A stretch of 32,546 bases of DNA from Bryobacteraceae bacterium (lineage in GTDB: Bacteria > Acidobacteriota > Terriglobia > Bryobacterales > Bryobacteraceae). Within the stretch, counting starts at the first letter, position 1. Every line of letters starts with the position of its first letter. The position numbers and the translations under genes are program-made. The stretch lies in assembly GCA_030041035.1 (NCBI GenBank), contig JASHOO010000034.1, positions 1-32,546 on the forward strand. The letters run 5' to 3'. Below, one piece after another: positions 18,185 through 27,562 of this stretch. Under the pieces are notes generated by a model. It had not been told where the DNA came from and did not search any database. It saw only the letters and a list, made by a program, of their open reading frames with translations.

Positions 18185-20869
18185 ATGGCCAACAAGAATT
18201 CCTTCGGCGCGGCCGCGACTCTGCGCGCGGGTGACTCGTCGTATCAGATTTTTCGCCTTGCCCGGCTGGAAGATACAGGGGTGGGCAGGGTGTCACGCCT
18301 GCCGTTTTCCACCAGGATCCTCCTCGAGAATCTGCTGCGCCAGGAGGACGGCCGGAAGGTGCTCGCGGCGGATGTGGAATACGTGGCGCACGGCGCCGGC
18401 GGCACGGAAGCCAAAGAGATCAGCTTTATGCCCGCGCGTGTCCTTTTGCAGGACTTCACCGGAGTTCCCGCTGTGGTCGACTTGGCCGCAATGCGCGATG
18501 CCCTTGCTGCCATAGGCGCCGATCCGGCGCTGGCCAATCCCCTGCTGCCGGCCGATCTGGTGATCGATCACTCCGTGCAGGTCGATCAGTTCGGCAGCAA
18601 AGACGCGTTCTCCATCAACGCTCTGCTCGAGTTTCAGCGTAATCGCGAGCGCTATATGCTGCTCCGCTGGGGCCAAACCGCCTTTAAGAACTTTCGCGTA
18701 GTCCCGCCCGACACCGGCATCGTGCACCAGGTCAACCTCGAATATCTCGCCTCGGTGGTCTTCCGCGCCAAAACCGATCAGGGTTGGCTGGCTTATCCCG
18801 ATTCCCTGGTCGGAACGGATTCGCACACCACCATGGTGAACGGCTTGGGCGTGCTCGGATGGGGCGTCGGCGGCATTGAAGCCGAGGCCTGCATGCTGGG
18901 CCAGCCGATTTCCATGCTCCTTCCGCCGGTGGTCGGTTTCAAGCTGCACGGAGGCCTGCGCGAAGGCTGCACCGCCACAGACCTGGTTTTGACCGTCACC
19001 CAGATGCTGCGCAAGAAAGGCGTCGTCGGCAAATTTGTTGAATTCTATGGCAACGGCTTGAGCGCGCTGAGTCTGGCGGACCGCGCCACCGTCGCCAACA
19101 TGGCGCCCGAGTATGGGGCCACCATGGGCTTCTTCCCGGTGGATGGCGAGACGTTGCGCTACCTTCGATTCAGCAACCGTCCCCCCGACCTGGTGGCGCT
19201 CGTGGAAGCGTACACCAAGGAGCAAGGCCTGTTCCGTACCGACGCTTCAGCCGATCCGCAGTTCTCCGATACCATCGAGCTCGACCTCGCCACCGTCGTG
19301 CCTTCCATGGCCGGCCCTAAGCGCCCGCAGGATCGCATCAACCTGCCCGAAGTGAAGGGTAACTTCCAGGCGGCTTTTGCTTCTGCCCCTAGAAAGAAAG
19401 TGGCCATCCAAATGAATGGCGGTCACGCCGAATTGGACAGCGGCGCCGTGGTGATCGCAGCCATCACCAGTTGCACCAATACTTCTAATCCTTCGGTCAT
19501 GATCGGCGCCGGACTCTTGGCCAAAAAGGCCGCCGAGCGCGGCCTGAAACCGAAACCGTGGGTGAAGACCAGTCTCGCGCCAGGCTCCAAAGTGGTTTCG
19601 GATTACCTCGCCGAGGCCGGGTTGATGCCCTACCTCGAGCAGCTCAACTTTCACCTGGTGGGCTACGGATGCACCACTTGCATCGGGAACAGTGGACCCT
19701 TACCCGAGCCGGTAGCCCAGGCCGTGCAGAAAGAAAATCTCGTGGTCGCCGCAGTATTGAGCGGCAATCGCAATTTCGAAGGCCGCATCAACGCGCTGGT
19801 CAAAGCGAACTATCTGGCTTCGCCGCCCCTAGTGGTCGCTTACGCGCTTGCCGGGCGCGTCGACATCGACCTCGAAAAAGAGCCGCTCGGCGTAGACCGT
19901 TCCGGCGCGCCTGTCTTCTTGCGCGACATCTGGCCGACAACTGCCGAAATCCAAGACGCCATCGGCCGCGCCGTCCGGCCCGACATGTTCCGCCACGAAT
20001 ACGAACGGGCTTTCGACGGTGACTCTAACTGGAAATCGTTACCCGCGCCGGCCGGAACCGGCACATTCGCCTGGGATGCAAATTCCACCTACATCAAGAA
20101 GCCGCCGTATTTCGACAATATGGTCGACCCCGGAAAGCCCATTGAGGACTTGCACAGTATGCGCGTCCTCGCTCTGCTGGGAGACTCGGTCACTACCGAT
20201 CACATCTCTCCGGCGGGATCTATACCGGCCGATAGTCCAGCAGGTAAGTATTTGATTTCAAATGGAGTTAAACCGGCCGACTTCAACTCCTATGGCGCCC
20301 GCCGAGGCAATCACGAGGTCATGGTGCGCGGTACACTGGCTAACATCAGGCTGCGCAACCAGCTGGCGCCGGGTACCGAGGGCGGCTGGAGCGTCCACCT
20401 GCCCGACGGCCAACAGATGTCGATCTACGACGCCTCCGAGCGCTACCAGCAGGAAGGCGTACCGCTCATGATCATCGCTGGGGAGGAGTACGGCTCGGGG
20501 TCGTCACGGGACTGGGCGGCGAAGGGGGTGTTGCTGCTCGGTGTGAAGGCGGTGCTGGCGGAAAGTTTCGAGCGCATCCATCGCACGAACCTCGTCGGGA
20601 TGGGGGTGCTGCCGCTGCAGTTTCTCGATGGCGCCAGCCCCCAAACTCTGGGACTGACTGGAAAGGAGACTTACAAGGTTGAGGGCGTAGCCAAGGCGCT
20701 CTCGAGCGGGAGCAAGGCGACTGTGCGGGCCGTTGATGACAAGGGGTCGGAGAAGCAGTTCGAAGTTCAGGTGCGCGTGGACACGCCCCAGGAGGCGGAA
20801 TACTATCGCAACGGCGGCATTTTGCCTTATGTCCTTCGCCAACTTGCCGCCGCGCCCGTGAGCGCATAG
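18185..20869 (+). CDS. acnA: Aconitate hydratase, AcnA/IRP1 type
   Basis: The enzyme interconverts citrate and isocitrate in the TCA cycle through a 4Fe-4S cluster. The 894-aa product has the AcnA/IRP layout. It shows [31 protein letters not shown], cluster cysteines C430 ([10 protein letters not shown]), C496 and C499 ([14 protein letters not shown]), then [15 protein letters not shown] and the swivel-domain [14 protein letters not shown]. The spacing between the cysteines (66 and 3) equals that in E. coli AcnA. The ORF track uses TTG 18179; ATG 18185 is preferred as the more usual codon, though neither has a good ribosome site. It lies 39 nt after argS. Nearby genes are not TCA-related. Confidence 0.97.
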   Translation: MANKNSFGAAATLRAGDSSYQIFRLARLEDTGVGRVSRLPFSTRILLENLLRQEDGRKVLAADVEYVAHGAGGTEAKEISFMPARVLLQDFTGVPAVVDLAAMRDALAAIGADPALANPLLPADLVIDHSVQVDQFGSKDAFSINALLEFQRNRERYMLLRWGQTAFKNFRVVPPDTGIVHQVNLEYLASVVFRAKTDQGWLAYPDSLVGTDSHTTMVNGLGVLGWGVGGIEAEACMLGQPISMLLPPVVGFKLHGGLREGCTATDLVLTVTQMLRKKGVVGKFVEFYGNGLSALSLADRATVANMAPEYGATMGFFPVDGETLRYLRFSNRPPDLVALVEAYTKEQGLFRTDASADPQFSDTIELDLATVVPSMAGPKRPQDRINLPEVKGNFQAAFASAPRKKVAIQMNGGHAELDSGAVVIAAITSCTNTSNPSVMIGAGLLAKKAAERGLKPKPWVKTSLAPGSKVVSDYLAEAGLMPYLEQLNFHLVGYGCTTCIGNSGPLPEPVAQAVQKENLVVAAVLSGNRNFEGRINALVKANYLASPPLVVAYALAGRVDIDLEKEPLGVDRSGAPVFLRDIWPTTAEIQDAIGRAVRPDMFRHEYERAFDGDSNWKSLPAPAGTGTFAWDANSTYIKKPPYFDNMVDPGKPIEDLHSMRVLALLGDSVTTDHISPAGSIPADSPAGKYLISNGVKPADFNSYGARRGNHEVMVRGTLANIRLRNQLAPGTEGGWSVHLPDGQQMSIYDASERYQQEGVPLMIIAGEEYGSGSSRDWAAKGVLLLGVKAVLAESFERIHRTNLVGMGVLPLQFLDGASPQTLGLTGKETYKVEGVAKALSSGSKATVRAVDDKGSEKQFEVQVRVDTPQEAEYYRNGGILPYVLRQLAAAPVSA

Positions 20870-20884
20870 AATCGTCTGGTGGAT

Positions 20885-21166
20885 ATGTCCGATCGCGGGT
20901 TCTGTTTCTTATTTAGTTGCATCGTTATTTTGGCGTCTCTTGGCGCGGCGGGCTGGCTGGTCGCCACGGGCCAGGCGGGGACGGTGGACGGGCTTTTTCT
21001 CCTGCTCACGTCTCTGCTGGTAGCAGCGGCATTCGGGTTATACGTGATGTTCATGATTCGGCGAGCCATGGAACCGATGGAAGCACCGGCGCCCAAAGCC
21101 GCCAAAGCCGCATCTCCTGCTCAGCCGAAGGCCGCGCCTCTGGTGCCGGCGGAAAAAGCAGAGTAG
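20885..21166 (+). CDS. Small two-TM membrane protein with an Ala/Pro/Lys tail
   Basis: The product is 93 aa from the ATG at 20885, or 95 aa from GTG 20879. Two hydrophobic helices (about residues 8-28 and 38-58: SCIVILASLGAAGWLVA and LFLLLTSLLVAAAFGLYVMF) are followed by a short basic patch (RRAMEP) and a flexible tail rich in Ala, Pro and Lys. No family is recognised. The most likely topology is a hairpin in the inner membrane with the tail on the cytoplasmic side, because the basic residues follow the second helix. It starts 15 nt after acnA and may be co-transcribed with it. It converges on fabI with 3 nt between the ends. Confidence 0.65.
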   Translation: MSDRGFCFLFSCIVILASLGAAGWLVATGQAGTVDGLFLLLTSLLVAAAFGLYVMFMIRRAMEPMEAPAPKAAKAASPAQPKAAPLVPAEKAE

Positions 21167-21169
21167 CCG

Positions 21170-21940
21170 TTACAGCCCCATAATCTGCATCCCGGAATCG
21201 ACGAATATCACGTTGCCGGTGATGCCGCGGGCGAGGTCGCTTGCCAGAAACACAGCCGTGTCGCCAACTTCCGCCGGATCGGTGTTCCGCCGCAAAGGTG
21301 CGCGTTTTGCCATGGTGTCGAGTATTGTGGAGAAATCTTTGATCGCACGTGCCGACGCCGTCTTCACCGGACCGGCAGAAATCGCATTCACCCGAATCTT
21401 GGCCGGACCCAAGTCGCTGGCGAGATACCGCACGGAGGCTTCGAGAGAAGCCTTGGCCACTCCCATCACGTTGTAGTTGGGAACAACGCGCATCGAGCCC
21501 AGGTACGTCAGGGTCGTGATGGAGCCACCCGCGGTCATCGCGGAAGCGGCTGCGCGCGCCACCGCAACCAGCGAATAAGCGCTCACTTCCTGGGCCAGCA
21601 GAAATCCGGCGCGTCCTGTCTCCACAAACGGCCGGCCGAGATCCTCGCGATTCGCAAACGCCAGACTGTGGACCACGGCAGTCAGCGGACGGCTCATGCT
21701 GCGAAGCGTCTCCCCCAGGGCACTGAGTTCTTCTTCTTTGGTAACGTCGCAGGGGAGAATTTTTTCAACTCTCAAGTCCGTTGCCAGCGATTCCAGGGCG
21801 CCCTTCTCGTGCTCACCCAAATAGGTAAGTATCAGCCCGGCACCTTCCCGCGAAAACGACTGGGCGACCGCGTACGCCAGGCTCCACTTATTGGCGATCC
21901 CCAGAACGAGCGCCAGTTTTCCGTCGAGTATTCCAGCCAT
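21170..21940 (-). CDS. fabI: Enoyl-[acyl-carrier-protein] reductase, FabI type
   Basis: FabI catalyses the final reduction in each cycle of type II fatty acid synthesis. The product is an SDR-fold protein of about 256 aa. The modified cofactor motif LGIANKWSLAYAVA is present. Catalytic residues Y149, Y159 and K166 (counted from the longer GTG start) lie in LTYLGSMRVVPNYNVMGVAKAS, spaced exactly as Y146, Y156 and K163 in E. coli FabI. The C-terminal block is GNVIFVDSGMQIMG. ATG 21940 is preferred because FabI proteins begin just before the GILDGK-type segment; GTG 21949 would give a 4-nt overlap with the upstream gene. The neighbour on the same strand is a Gfo/Idh/MocA protein with no evident link to lipid synthesis. 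Confidence 0.94.
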   Translation of the reverse strand: MAGILDGKLALVLGIANKWSLAYAVAQSFSREGAGLILTYLGEHEKGALESLATDLRVEKILPCDVTKEEELSALGETLRSMSRPLTAVVHSLAFANREDLGRPFVETGRAGFLLAQEVSAYSLVAVARAAASAMTAGGSITTLTYLGSMRVVPNYNVMGVAKASLEASVRYLASDLGPAKIRVNAISAGPVKTASARAIKDFSTILDTMAKRAPLRRNTDPAEVGDTAVFLASDLARGITGNVIFVDSGMQIMGL

Positions 21941-21945
21941 GCGCG

Positions 21946-22893
21946 TCACCGCAACTTCATGGGAGCGCCGCCGGCTTCTTTGCTGCGCTGTGCGGCATCC
22001 ATGAAGGCGAACATTTCCAGAGTCTCTTCGTTGGGGAACGGAGGCTCCTTGGTTTCAAAAAACTTCACGATTTCGACCAGCAGCGGCCCGTAACTGTCGG
22101 TAGCTTTCGGATCGCTCTGGTTCACCTTCTGGTCGGACCGGAACACGACGGCGCCAAACTTTCCGTAAGGCCGGAGCGCTTCGACGGTACCCAGCCGTCC
22201 GTCTTTCCACCTGCCGACGATCACATCGCTATCCGCGGTATAAGTGCGCGTGACCTCCTCGCAGCCGCGTCCCATCAACGTGTAAAGCAGTTCCACCGCA
22301 TGAACTGCGTACCAGGAAAGATCAAGCTGATGGTGCGGTTCGAGCGGTCCGGGGCCCCAGGTGATCGCACTGGTAATGTCAGGGAATTTCAGGCTGGTGG
22401 CGATCTCGGCAAATCGCAGGGAAGACGCGCTGAACCAGGGTACACCCGCTTCTTTCGCCAGGCGCGCAATCTCACGCGCGTCCTCCAGCGTCGAAGCCAG
22501 AGGTTTATCAATAAAAACAGGCTTACCCGCGGCGAGGACCGGCTTGACCTGCGGCAAATGCACGCGGCCGTCCCCACTCTCCAGCAACACGCCATCCACC
22601 TTGCGGCACAACGTGGGGATATCCGGGACGAACGCGACTTTCCATTTGGTTCTGAGCTCTTCCGCGAACTTATCCACACGGGTATAACTGGATTCCACAT
22701 CTGGACTTCCGCCCTTGTAGGCGGCCACGACGCGCGCGCCAGGCACATAGTCGGGTGAACTGGGATCATTCAGAATCTGCGTAAACGCAATGACGTGCGA
22801 GGTGTCGGTGCCGATGATGCCCAGCCGGATCTCGCCCGTCGCGCAGGTGACACCCAGCAGCAACGGAAGCGCGCAGAATTTCATGTTGGGCAT
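21946..22893 (-). CDS. Exported Gfo/Idh/MocA family oxidoreductase-like protein
   Basis: The 315-aa product has a Rossmann-type N-terminal domain (LGIIGTDTSHVIAFTQIL) and the EKP-type motif as FIDKPLAST. These are characteristic of the Gfo/Idh/MocA family, which oxidises sugars and cyclitols with NAD(P). A hydrophobic N-terminus (MKFCALPLLLGVTCATGE) suggests a signal peptide, so the protein may be exported. Exported members occur with bound cofactor in some phyla. The glycine motif GIIGTDTSH is not the typical GxGxxG, so cofactor binding is uncertain. The start may be ATG 22893 or ATG 22884. It lies just upstream of fabI and is divergent from recG with 18 nt between the starts. Confidence 0.8.
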   Translation of the reverse strand: MPNMKFCALPLLLGVTCATGEIRLGIIGTDTSHVIAFTQILNDPSSPDYVPGARVVAAYKGGSPDVESSYTRVDKFAEELRTKWKVAFVPDIPTLCRKVDGVLLESGDGRVHLPQVKPVLAAGKPVFIDKPLASTLEDAREIARLAKEAGVPWFSASSLRFAEIATSLKFPDITSAITWGPGPLEPHHQLDLSWYAVHAVELLYTLMGRGCEEVTRTYTADSDVIVGRWKDGRLGTVEALRPYGKFGAVVFRSDQKVNQSDPKATDSYGPLLVEIVKFFETKEPPFPNEETLEMFAFMDAAQRSKEAGGAPMKLR

Positions 22894-22911
22894 TGTACAC
22901 TGAATTTTTCA

Positions 22912-25011
22912 GTGGACCTTTCAACTCCGCTTACTTATATCAAAGGCGTGGGTCCGGCACGCGCCGCGATGTTCGAACCCAAAGGGCTGCTCACGGTTGA
23001 GGACCTGCTCTCCTATGTCCCGTTTCGCTACGAAGACCGGAGTAACATGAAGAGCATCGCTCAGCTTGCCCCGGGCGAGATGGCGACGGTTGTAGCTGAA
23101 GTTCGCTCCGCGCGAGTGGCTGGTTTCCGGCGCCGCAATCTGGGTCTTTTCGAAGCCTCTTTCAGCGATTCCTCACGAGCCATCCTTCGCGCGAAATGGT
23201 TTCATAGCGAATACCTCGCCAAGACACTCGAGCCGGGCCGTCGTGTCGCGCTTTTCGGAAAAATCGAGTTTGACAACTACACCGGCGAGCTGGCCATGCT
23301 GCATCCAGAGTTCGAAATTCTCACCGAGGACGATGACGCCGCCGAAGCCGCTCTGCATGTGGGCCGCGTGGTGCCCATTTATGAAGCCATTTCCAAAGTG
23401 AATACGCGCGCCATCCGCACCATCGTGCATCGCGCGCTGGCTCAGATCGCTCCACTCCAGGACTACCTGCCCGAAAGCCTTCGCACGCGCTTCAAGCTGG
23501 TAGATCGATGGACCGCTGTCCGCCAAATGCATTTCCCAACACCCGATTCGGATCTCCGCCTGCTGAACGGCTTCCGCTCACCGGCCCAGTTCCGGCTGAT
23601 CTTCGAAGAGTTTTTCTGGCTGGAGTGTGGGTTGCTCCTGCGCAGGGGCAAGGCCCGCGAGCAAGCCGGCATCGGCTTCGAGCTGAATGATCAGGTGCGA
23701 GAGCGCATCAAGACCATGCTGCCTTTCAAGCCCACGAGCGCGCAAAAGCGGGTGCTGGGCGAGATCGCCCGCGACATGGCTGCGCCGTGCCCCATGCACC
23801 GGCTGCTGCAAGGTGACGTGGGCAGCGGCAAGACCATCGTGGCCGCGGAGGCCGCGGTAATCGCCATCGAGAACGGATATCAGGTCGCCATGCTCGCGCC
23901 CACAGAAATTCTCGCTGCGCAACATTTCTCGTACCTGAAGCCGCTGCTTTCCAAACTCGGCTATGTTGTGGTTCTGCTCACCGGTTCGTTCAGTGATCGC
24001 GAAAAATTGCAGCTCAAGAAGCTCCTAGCTGAAGGTCTGGTACATGTGGCCGTAGGAACGCACGCGCTGCTCGAAAAGAACGTCGAATTCCGGAGGCTCG
24101 GCCTGGCGATCATCGATGAGCAGCACCGCTTCGGTGTCATGCAACGTTTAGGTCTGGCGCACAAGGGTGCTCATCCCGATGTTCTGGTGATGACCGCGAC
24201 GCCGATTCCGCGAACCCTGGCACTGACCGTTTACGGCGATCTCGACGTCTCCGTGATCGATGAACTCCCGCCCGGACGCCGGCCGATCGTCACCAAGCAT
24301 GTGACCGCGGATCACGTCGAGGGCGTCTACAGCTTCCTCAAGAAGCAGATCAGCCTGGGCCGGCAGGCGTACGTCGTGTATCCGGTAATCGAGGAGTCCG
24401 AGACGCAAGCCATGAAGGCGGCCGAGAAAATGTACGCGCATTTGTCGCGGGAAGTGTTTCCGGATCTCAGCGTGGGCCTGCTGCACGGGCGTTTGCCGAT
24501 TCCTGAAAAAGAAGCCGCCATGGAGGATTTCAAACTGGGCCGCATTCAGATTCTGGTTTCGACCACGGTGATCGAAGTCGGCGTAGACGTGCCCAACGCG
24601 ACCGTCATGGTCATCGAGCAGGCCGAACGCTTTGGCCTGGCGCAGCTGCATCAGCTTCGCGGAAGGGTGGGCCGCGGCGCTGAGCAGAGCTATTGCATCC
24701 TGGTGACCGAACGCATCAACGACGCCGCGCGCGAACGGATACGCACCATGGTGGACACCAACGACGGTTTCCAGATTGCCGAAATGGATCTGAAACTGCG
24801 CGGCCCCGGGGAATTTTTCGGAACGCGCCAATCGGGTTTGCCGGCACTGCGCGTGGCGAACATTTTGCGGGATCAGGAGATTCTGGCGGCGGCCCGCAAT
24901 GCTGCCGCGGAATTCCTCGATCAGCGGACTCCCGCCGGTGAGTTCGAGCGCGCCATGGAGTACGTGCACGGCCACTGGGAGCGCCGCTACGGATTGGTCG
25001 AGGTGGGATAG
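22912..25011 (+). CDS. recG: ATP-dependent DNA helicase RecG
   Basis: RecG remodels stalled replication forks and branch-migrates Holliday junctions. The ORF track starts at 22795, but that extension overlaps the divergent Gfo/Idh gene. The GTG at 22912 gives a 699-aa protein beginning VDLSTPLTYIKGVGPARA, which matches the normal RecG N-terminus. The wedge/OB domain fills roughly residues 60-160. Helicase motifs are the Walker A GDVGSGKT at 301-308, DEQH at 402-405, MTATPIPRTLALTVYGDLD, and motifs V-VI VSTTVIEVGVDVPNA and QLHQLRGRVGRG. The stop is directly followed by the rsmD ATG. No Shine-Dalgarno is obvious. Confidence 0.96.
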   Translation: MDLSTPLTYIKGVGPARAAMFEPKGLLTVEDLLSYVPFRYEDRSNMKSIAQLAPGEMATVVAEVRSARVAGFRRRNLGLFEASFSDSSRAILRAKWFHSEYLAKTLEPGRRVALFGKIEFDNYTGELAMLHPEFEILTEDDDAAEAALHVGRVVPIYEAISKVNTRAIRTIVHRALAQIAPLQDYLPESLRTRFKLVDRWTAVRQMHFPTPDSDLRLLNGFRSPAQFRLIFEEFFWLECGLLLRRGKAREQAGIGFELNDQVRERIKTMLPFKPTSAQKRVLGEIARDMAAPCPMHRLLQGDVGSGKTIVAAEAAVIAIENGYQVAMLAPTEILAAQHFSYLKPLLSKLGYVVVLLTGSFSDREKLQLKKLLAEGLVHVAVGTHALLEKNVEFRRLGLAIIDEQHRFGVMQRLGLAHKGAHPDVLVMTATPIPRTLALTVYGDLDVSVIDELPPGRRPIVTKHVTADHVEGVYSFLKKQISLGRQAYVVYPVIEESETQAMKAAEKMYAHLSREVFPDLSVGLLHGRLPIPEKEAAMEDFKLGRIQILVSTTVIEVGVDVPNATVMVIEQAERFGLAQLHQLRGRVGRGAEQSYCILVTERINDAARERIRTMVDTNDGFQIAEMDLKLRGPGEFFGTRQSGLPALRVANILRDQEILAAARNAAAEFLDQRTPAGEFERAMEYVHGHWERRYGLVEVG

Positions 25012-25539
25012 ATGCGCGTCATCGGCGGTGAATTTCGCTCCCGCCGCCTGAAATCCATCCCTGGGCTCGACACGCGCCCCACGCCGGACCGCCTTCGCGA
25101 AACGCTGTTTGATATTCTCGGTTCGCGCATTGAGGGCGCTGTGTTTCTGGACGCGTACGCCGGCACGGGCGCTGTAGGCATCGAAGCCCTCAGCCGCGGC
25201 GCTGCTCGAGTCATCTTCATCGAGCGAAGCAAGCGTGCCGCGAAAGTCATCCAGGAAAATCTGGCGAGTCTGGGAGTCGGGGATCGCGCCCAGTTGGTGA
25301 ACGCTTCCGCGGCCTCATCTGTTGCCGGACACAATGTTGACATCGTATTTCTTGACCCGCCCTACGAGCTCGAGACCGAATACGCAACAGCACTCAACGC
25401 GCTGGGTGCCGATCCGCCGTTGTTAGTGATCGTTCAGCACTCTGTGCGTCTTCGGCCGGCTGAGTGTTTCGGCTCGCTCCACAAAACACGCACGCTACAG
25501 CAGGGAGACAATGCGTTGACGTTCTACGGGCCCCGGTAA
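25012..25539 (+). CDS. rsmD: 16S rRNA (guanine(966)-N(2))-methyltransferase RsmD
   Basis: RsmD methylates G966 of 16S rRNA in the 30S subunit. The 175-aa product has the family start MRVIGGEFRSRRLKSI, the RPTPDRLRETLFDIL segment, the SAM-binding motif LDAYAGTGAVGIEALSRGA, and the N6/N2-methyltransferase motif FLDPPYE. Length and order match the family. The ATG immediately follows the recG stop, and GAGGTGGGATAG overlapping the end of recG supplies a ribosome site. The recG-rsmD pairing is frequent in bacteria. It converges on the SAM hydrolase gene with about 50 nt between, where no terminator is evident. Confidence 0.94.
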   Translation: MRVIGGEFRSRRLKSIPGLDTRPTPDRLRETLFDILGSRIEGAVFLDAYAGTGAVGIEALSRGAARVIFIERSKRAAKVIQENLASLGVGDRAQLVNASAASSVAGHNVDIVFLDPPYELETEYATALNALGADPPLLVIVQHSVRLRPAECFGSLHKTRTLQQGDNALTFYGPR

Positions 25540-25590
25540 TATCACCACCATCCATCGGAGACCAGATGCGTATCGGTAGGATGCGCCTGT

Positions 25591-26379
25591 CTATAAAAGC
25601 CGCAGCTCCACGGGCGCACCCACGCCGCAGCCTAAAATCTTCGCAGCCGACGCCTGGCTGGCCGATATCTCGAGGTAGCCCGAGCTTCCGGCGATGACGA
25701 AAAGCTCGCTCGGACCGCACTCGGCATAGTTCCGCGCCAGCCGCTCGACCGTTTGGAGCCCGACCGACAATTCGAATGGCCGAGTGTCGAGGTCCGGAAA
25801 CCCGTCAGCGGGGAAATTCGTAATCAGGTTTCCAAAATGGTCGATCTTGAGAATCGCGCCTGTCCAGCCGCGCCGGGCTGTGCGAACCGGTTTCTCGATG
25901 TGCAGCCGCATGTAATCGATAATGGGTTTCCCGAACTTTGCCGGCGCAACGCCCCTCGCCAGATGCGCCCCCGCAGGCGAGAAAACATCCCGCCCATGAA
26001 ATGTCCGGCTGACGTTTTTGAGGAAAAACCTTTCCGCTTTGATCCATCGCACCTTGTGTTTCTCGCGTGCATAAATGAACGAAAGCACGCCGTTGTCCGG
26101 CGCCACGAAGCGCTGGCCGGCCGCTTCCGCCAGAATAGGCCGCCGCGAAGTCCCCACGCCCGGGTCGACCACCACGACGTGAACCGTACCGCGGGGGAAG
26201 TACGGGTATGCCTGCGCTACCAGATAAGCGCCCTCGTGGATGCCGAATGGCCCGATCTCATGGCTGATATCCACAATCTGCGCCTCCGGACAAATGCCCA
26301 AGATCACGCCCTTCATCGTGCCAACAAAGTGATCGGACAAGCCGAAATCAGTGGTCAGAGTAATAACGGGACGGCGCAT
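25591..26379 (-). CDS. SAM hydroxide adenosyltransferase (DUF62 family)
   Basis: Family members hydrolyse S-adenosylmethionine to adenosine and methionine, using a hydroxide held by an Asp-Arg-His set; they share a fold with fluorinase and chlorinase. The 262-aa product begins ITLTTDFGLSDHFVGTMKG. The candidate set is D72 and R79 in VVDPGVGTSRRPI and H128 in RTFHGRDVFSPAGAHLA, spaced as in the archaeal enzyme described for this family. The C-terminal domain has IDHFGNLITNF. There is no chloride- or fluoride-pocket insertion that I can identify, so the hydrolase role is preferred. It is divergent from the cysteine desulfurase with 16 nt between the start codons. Confidence 0.9.
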   Translation of the reverse strand: MRRPVITLTTDFGLSDHFVGTMKGVILGICPEAQIVDISHEIGPFGIHEGAYLVAQAYPYFPRGTVHVVVVDPGVGTSRRPILAEAAGQRFVAPDNGVLSFIYAREKHKVRWIKAERFFLKNVSRTFHGRDVFSPAGAHLARGVAPAKFGKPIIDYMRLHIEKPVRTARRGWTGAILKIDHFGNLITNFPADGFPDLDTRPFELSVGLQTVERLARNYAECGPSELFVIAGSSGYLEISASQASAAKILGCGVGAPVELRLL

Positions 26380-26395
26380 TGTTAAACTGTAGTCA

Positions 26396-27562
26396 GTGGA
26401 GCGTTACTACTTCGATCATAATGCGACTACGCCCGTCTCGCCGGAAGTGATCCAGACGATGCTCGGGTGTCTGGCCGAAGTATACGGCAACGCATCCAGT
26501 ATCCACCACTTCGGACAGATGGCCAAGCAGCGGCTGGAGATGGCCCGCCGCCAGAGCGCCGCGCTCGTCAATTGCCGGCCGCAAGAAATCGTGTTCACCA
26601 GTGGCGGCACCGAGGCTGATAACCTGGCCCTGTTCGGCGTCGTGCGCTATTCCAAACGCCCGCAACGGCACCTGGTCGCGACCGCCATTGAGCACCCCGC
26701 GGTTCTGAACGCCTGTGCGCAGCTGGAGCGTGAGGGCGTCGAGGTCACCTATGTGCGGGTAGGCGCGAGCGGTGTGGTGGATCCCGATGACATTCGGCGC
26801 GCGCTGCGCCCCTCGACGGTGCTGGTTTCGGTGATGCACGTCAATAACGAGCTGGGCACCATGCAACCCATGGCCGAAATCGCCCGCGTGACTCGAGAGG
26901 CTGCCGTGTATCTGCACTGCGATGGTGTGCAGGCGCTAGGAAAAATTCCCGTCGACGTGCCCTCCCTGGGCGTGGATCTCTATTCCATGAGCGGTCACAA
27001 GATTTATGCTCCCAAGGGCTTGGGTGCGCTATTCGTGCGCAAGGGCACACGCATGAGTTCCATCCTGTTCGGCGGGCATCACGAGCGTGAGCGCCGGCCC
27101 GGCACCGAAAATGTACCCGGTGCCGTAGCGCTGGGTTGTGCGGCTGAGGTGGCGGCCGGCGATCTCGCAACTCAGGTCACCGAGCTCGCCATGCTTCGGG
27201 ACCGGCTGGAAAAGGGCATCCTCGAACGGATACCGGATGCGGGTGTGAACGGGGCACGCCGGTCGCGCACACCCAACACCAGCAACATCTACTTCGACGG
27301 TATCGACGGTGAAGCACTCGTCATAGCGCTCGATCTGCGCGGCTTCGCGGTGTCCACCGGCGCGGCCTGCTCGAGCGGGGCGGTTGAGCCGTCGCACGTG
27401 CTGACTGCCATTGGTCTCACGGCCGAGCGCGCGCGTGCCAGCATCCGCTTCTCACTCGGCCGCTCCAACACCCGCGAGCAGGTGGATGCCCTCATTCACG
27501 CCGTAGAAGATTCCGTTCGCCATCTCCGCAAGATTTCTCCCGTGGTGCATGCCAATGCGTGA
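26396..27562 (+). CDS. Cysteine desulfurase (NifS/IscS class V aminotransferase family)
   Basis: The enzyme removes sulfur from cysteine as a persulfide for Fe-S clusters or tRNA thiolation. The 388-aa product starts YYFDHNATTPVSPEV. It has EIVFTSGGTEADNLAL, HCDGVQALGKIPVDV, the PLP lysine K202 in SGHKIYAPKG, RPGTENVPGAVALG, and the catalytic C325 in STGAACSSGAVEPSHVL, as in class I IscS/NifS. GTG at 26396 is the start; it has no clear ribosome site. The last 14 nt overlap mnmA, so the two are translationally coupled. This context points to a role in sulfur delivery to tRNA. Whether it also makes Fe-S clusters is unknown, since no iscU or suf genes are in the window. Confidence 0.92.
   Translation: MERYYFDHNATTPVSPEVIQTMLGCLAEVYGNASSIHHFGQMAKQRLEMARRQSAALVNCRPQEIVFTSGGTEADNLALFGVVRYSKRPQRHLVATAIEHPAVLNACAQLEREGVEVTYVRVGASGVVDPDDIRRALRPSTVLVSVMHVNNELGTMQPMAEIARVTREAAVYLHCDGVQALGKIPVDVPSLGVDLYSMSGHKIYAPKGLGALFVRKGTRMSSILFGGHHERERRPGTENVPGAVALGCAAEVAAGDLATQVTELAMLRDRLEKGILERIPDAGVNGARRSRTPNTSNIYFDGIDGEALVIALDLRGFAVSTGAACSSGAVEPSHVLTAIGLTAERARASIRFSLGRSNTREQVDALIHAVEDSVRHLRKISPVVHANA

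Noticed and set aside
22795-22911. 39-residue N-terminal extension of RecG
   Set aside because: It overlaps the Gfo/Idh coding region on the other strand, and the family start matches GTG 22912.
25591-26379. Possible halogenase (fluorinase or chlorinase) in the DUF62 gene
   Set aside because: The Asp-Arg-His set of hydroxide-using members is present (D72, R79, H128), and no halide-pocket loop or secondary-metabolite genes are nearby.
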